Part shown: positions 62,573-64,000 of the stretch, one piece after another | How the letters are laid out: each line of letters opens with the position of its first letter | Numbering within the stretch: position 1 is the first letter of the stretch | NCBI GenBank assembly: GCA_035547755.1 | Contig: DASZUG010000082.1 | Coordinates: forward strand, 75,136 to 139,135 | Reading direction: 5' to 3' | Source of the DNA: Mesorhizobium_L sp035547755 | Lineage (GTDB): Bacteria > Pseudomonadota > Alphaproteobacteria > Rhizobiales > Rhizobiaceae | Length of the DNA stretch: 64,000 nucleotides | Translations under genes and position numbers: made by a program | Notes under the pieces: generated by a model | Database searches by the model: none | What the model saw: the letters and a program-made list of their open reading frames with translations, nothing else | Told to the model about the DNA's origin: nothing

Positions 62573-63766
62573 CTACTTCTTGCCGCAGGCTTGCGGGACG
62601 TCCGCGTAATTCCATCCGGGGATCGGCTTCGGATTCTTGAAGTATCCGGCCATTTCGCTCGAGGGCACAGGATCCTTCGGCGGAATCGGAAAGACCGAAA
62701 CCGAATCGGGCTTCATGCAGCTTGCATACCATTTCGGCAGGTCCGCCTCGGTGATGGGCGGCAGCGGGATCATCAGCGTGTTGAGCTTGGGGTGCTGGCC
62801 TTCCAGGATCCGCACGCCGACGCGGAACAGCGTCTCGGCGGTCATGTGCGGCAGCACGCCATTGCCGGTGAAACGGTAATCCTTCGGATGTTCCTTCCAG
62901 TAGCCGAGGGCATCGCCGGTCAGCGAACCGGTGATCAGCGGCGCGGGACGTCCGGCCTGCTTGAAGGCTTCCGCGACGACGCGGCTTTCGCTGCCGGTCG
63001 TCCAGACCGCGTCGATCTTACCCGGATAGGTGGCAAGCGTCTGCAGAACGACGGTCTTCGTCACATTGGCGGTCCAGTTGCCGTTGACCCGGCGGACGAC
63101 CTTGAGCCCCGGTTCCTCGGACAGGGCCTTTTCGGCCCCTTTCCGTTCCTGGGCGACGATCGGATTGCCGGCGATGCCCTCGACCATCAGCACGTTCGCC
63201 TTGCCGCCGGTGGCCTTGGCGATCGCCTTCATCATGTCGTAGCCCCATTTGACATAGTTGGAGTCGACATTGATGGCGTCGGGGCTCGTGACCGAACCCG
63301 CCGCCGTAACGAAGGGGATGCCGGCGTCATGGGCGGCCTTGATCGCCTCGTTCAGGCCCGTCGACGAACCGGCGATCGCCGTGATGATCGTGCATTTCTT
63401 GTCGATGAAGGCGCGGATCTGGTTGATCTGCTGGCTGACATCGCCATTGGAGTTGGAGATCTCGAAGGAAGCCTTGACGCCATCCTTGTTGAGGCCGTCG
63501 ACAAGGCGCTTCAATTCGTCGGTCACGGTCACGCGCCAGGGATTGCCCTGGTAGGATTCCGAATGGCACCACTTCCACGGCTGGGCAGCGGCCTTGAAAT
63601 CGTCATAGGCGGACGGGTGGAGGTTGAGGTCCGCGCCGGCATAGAATGCCTGGAGATTGCCGGGCAGGCCCTTGAGCAGCGCGTCGTCGGCCTTGGCCGG
63701 CATCACCCAGGCAGCCAGGAGCGCTGAGGCCGCAAGCCAGCCGACCTTCGTCGAAGTTGAACGCAT
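62573..63766 (-). CDS. Sugar ABC transporter substrate-binding protein
   Basis: A 397-residue exported protein; the signal peptide covers about residues 1-26 (ending AKA). The type I binding fold shows FEISNSNGDVSQQINQIRAFID and VNGNWTANVTKTVVLQTL. It is longer than RbsB (about 300) by roughly 100 residues. It is the first gene of the operon on the minus strand and should bind the sugar or polyol. GGAGGATAT precedes the start. Confidence 0.9.
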   Translation of the reverse strand: MRSTSTKVGWLAASALLAAWVMPAKADDALLKGLPGNLQAFYAGADLNLHPSAYDDFKAAAQPWKWCHSESYQGNPWRVTVTDELKRLVDGLNKDGVKASFEISNSNGDVSQQINQIRAFIDKKCTIITAIAGSSTGLNEAIKAAHDAGIPFVTAAGSVTSPDAINVDSNYVKWGYDMMKAIAKATGGKANVLMVEGIAGNPIVAQERKGAEKALSEEPGLKVVRRVNGNWTANVTKTVVLQTLATYPGKIDAVWTTGSESRVVAEAFKQAGRPAPLITGSLTGDALGYWKEHPKDYRFTGNGVLPHMTAETLFRVGVRILEGQHPKLNTLMIPLPPITEADLPKWYASCMKPDSVSVFPIPPKDPVPSSEMAGYFKNPKPIPGWNYADVPQACGKK

Positions 63767-63881
63767 TGGATATCCTCCCTGAGCAGGTTTGCGAATGGCC
63801 GCGCGACTATGGCGGTGCGATGGCTCGGTTTCTGTCCTAATCCTGTCGCGGCGCGATCAAAGTTTCAAGTAAAAATAATCA

Positions 63882-63893
63882 TTTTATATAAAA
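63882..63893. promoter_or_regulatory. AT-rich palindrome in the divergent control region
   Basis: TTTTATATAAAA is a perfect 12-bp palindrome inside the AT-rich stretch TAAAAATAATCATTTTATAT, unlike the GC-rich surroundings. It lies about 116 bases upstream of the binding-protein start and 85 bases before the divergent gene, fitting an operator or promoter. The regulator could be the truncated gene at the right edge. Confidence 0.4.
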
Positions 63894-63977
63894 ATCGGTT
63901 GCTGGCCCTCGGAAGCGGCTCTAAACCGATCGGAAAGAGCGGCATTCGTCCGCATTCGGCGGGGTCGAGGGAGCAAT

Positions 63978-64000
63978 ATGGCAGGCAACGGAGACGACCG
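63978..64000 (+). CDS. Start of a divergent gene, truncated by the window
   Basis: ATG at 63978 is preceded by GAGGGAG and opens a frame MAGNGDD that runs off the window. Being divergent from the sugar operon, it is a good place for the operon's regulator, but the few residues visible cannot identify it. Confidence 0.4.

Overview
The window reads as a GC-rich chromosomal segment of an alphaproteobacterium of the order Hyphomicrobiales (Rhizobiales). The evidence is a DivL-type kinase followed by tsaE, amgK/murU-like genes, addB, addA and trxA; an infC-rpmI-rplT-pheS-pheT core with an ATT-started infC; an EcfG-like sigma factor beside a NepR-like small protein; DUF2852, DUF1272 and DUF29 proteins; and intergenic palindromes of the kind common in rhizobia. 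I cannot name a genus from sequence alone. I see no prophage, CRISPR array, rRNA or origin.

Layout. 1-11.1 kb is a tight plus-strand run: the 3' part of divL, a TsaE-sugar kinase fusion, a MurU-like nucleotidyltransferase, addB, addA and trxA, most joined by 4-bp stop/start overlaps. 11.2-16.1 kb is a minus-strand branched-chain amino acid type ABC importer (livF, livG, a fused livHM permease, and a binding protein upstream beyond a repeat). 16.4-21.7 kb holds a 1-Cys peroxiredoxin, pirin, a SprT/YgjP-like metalloprotein, a DUF2852 protein, BenE and a hydrolase. 21.8-29.7 kb is the translation core, with a methyltransferase, a Rieske oxygenase and, between pheS and pheT, a small accessory patch (broken DUF4160 gene, DUF2442, GFA protein). 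29.7-34.8 kb has an aldo/keto reductase, cytochrome b561, YceI and a TRAP transporter. 35.2-46.9 kb is a mosaic: NepR-like/ECF sigma pair, AraD1-like protein, a MetE-C homologue, a sugar isomerase/kinase/aldolase group, several small membrane or unknown proteins, TerC, an aldehyde dehydrogenase and a YbaK protein.

A tRNA-Arg(CCG) at 47.2 kb is followed by a frameshifted IS481-type transposase remnant. Next comes a LysR-controlled accessory cluster (MFS, cyclophilin-like, Zn-alcohol dehydrogenase, cupin, tandem CMD-like protein, MFS; 47.6-53.9 kb), which may be an island anchored at the tRNA.

From 63.8 kb leftwards to 54.2 kb on the minus strand lies one probable catabolic operon. It encodes a sugar-binding protein, two separate ATPase halves (a split RbsA), two permeases, a beta-propeller lactonase, a Gfo/Idh/MocA dehydrogenase, a MaoC-like protein, an SDR and, after a gap, an FMN-dependent alpha-hydroxyacid dehydrogenase. 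The set resembles a non-phosphorylative route for a 6-deoxy sugar that would end in pyruvate and L-lactate, but the dehydratase and final hydrolase/aldolase are not obvious. I consider this operon, the TsaE-AmgK/MurU arrangement and the LysR cluster the parts most worth following up.
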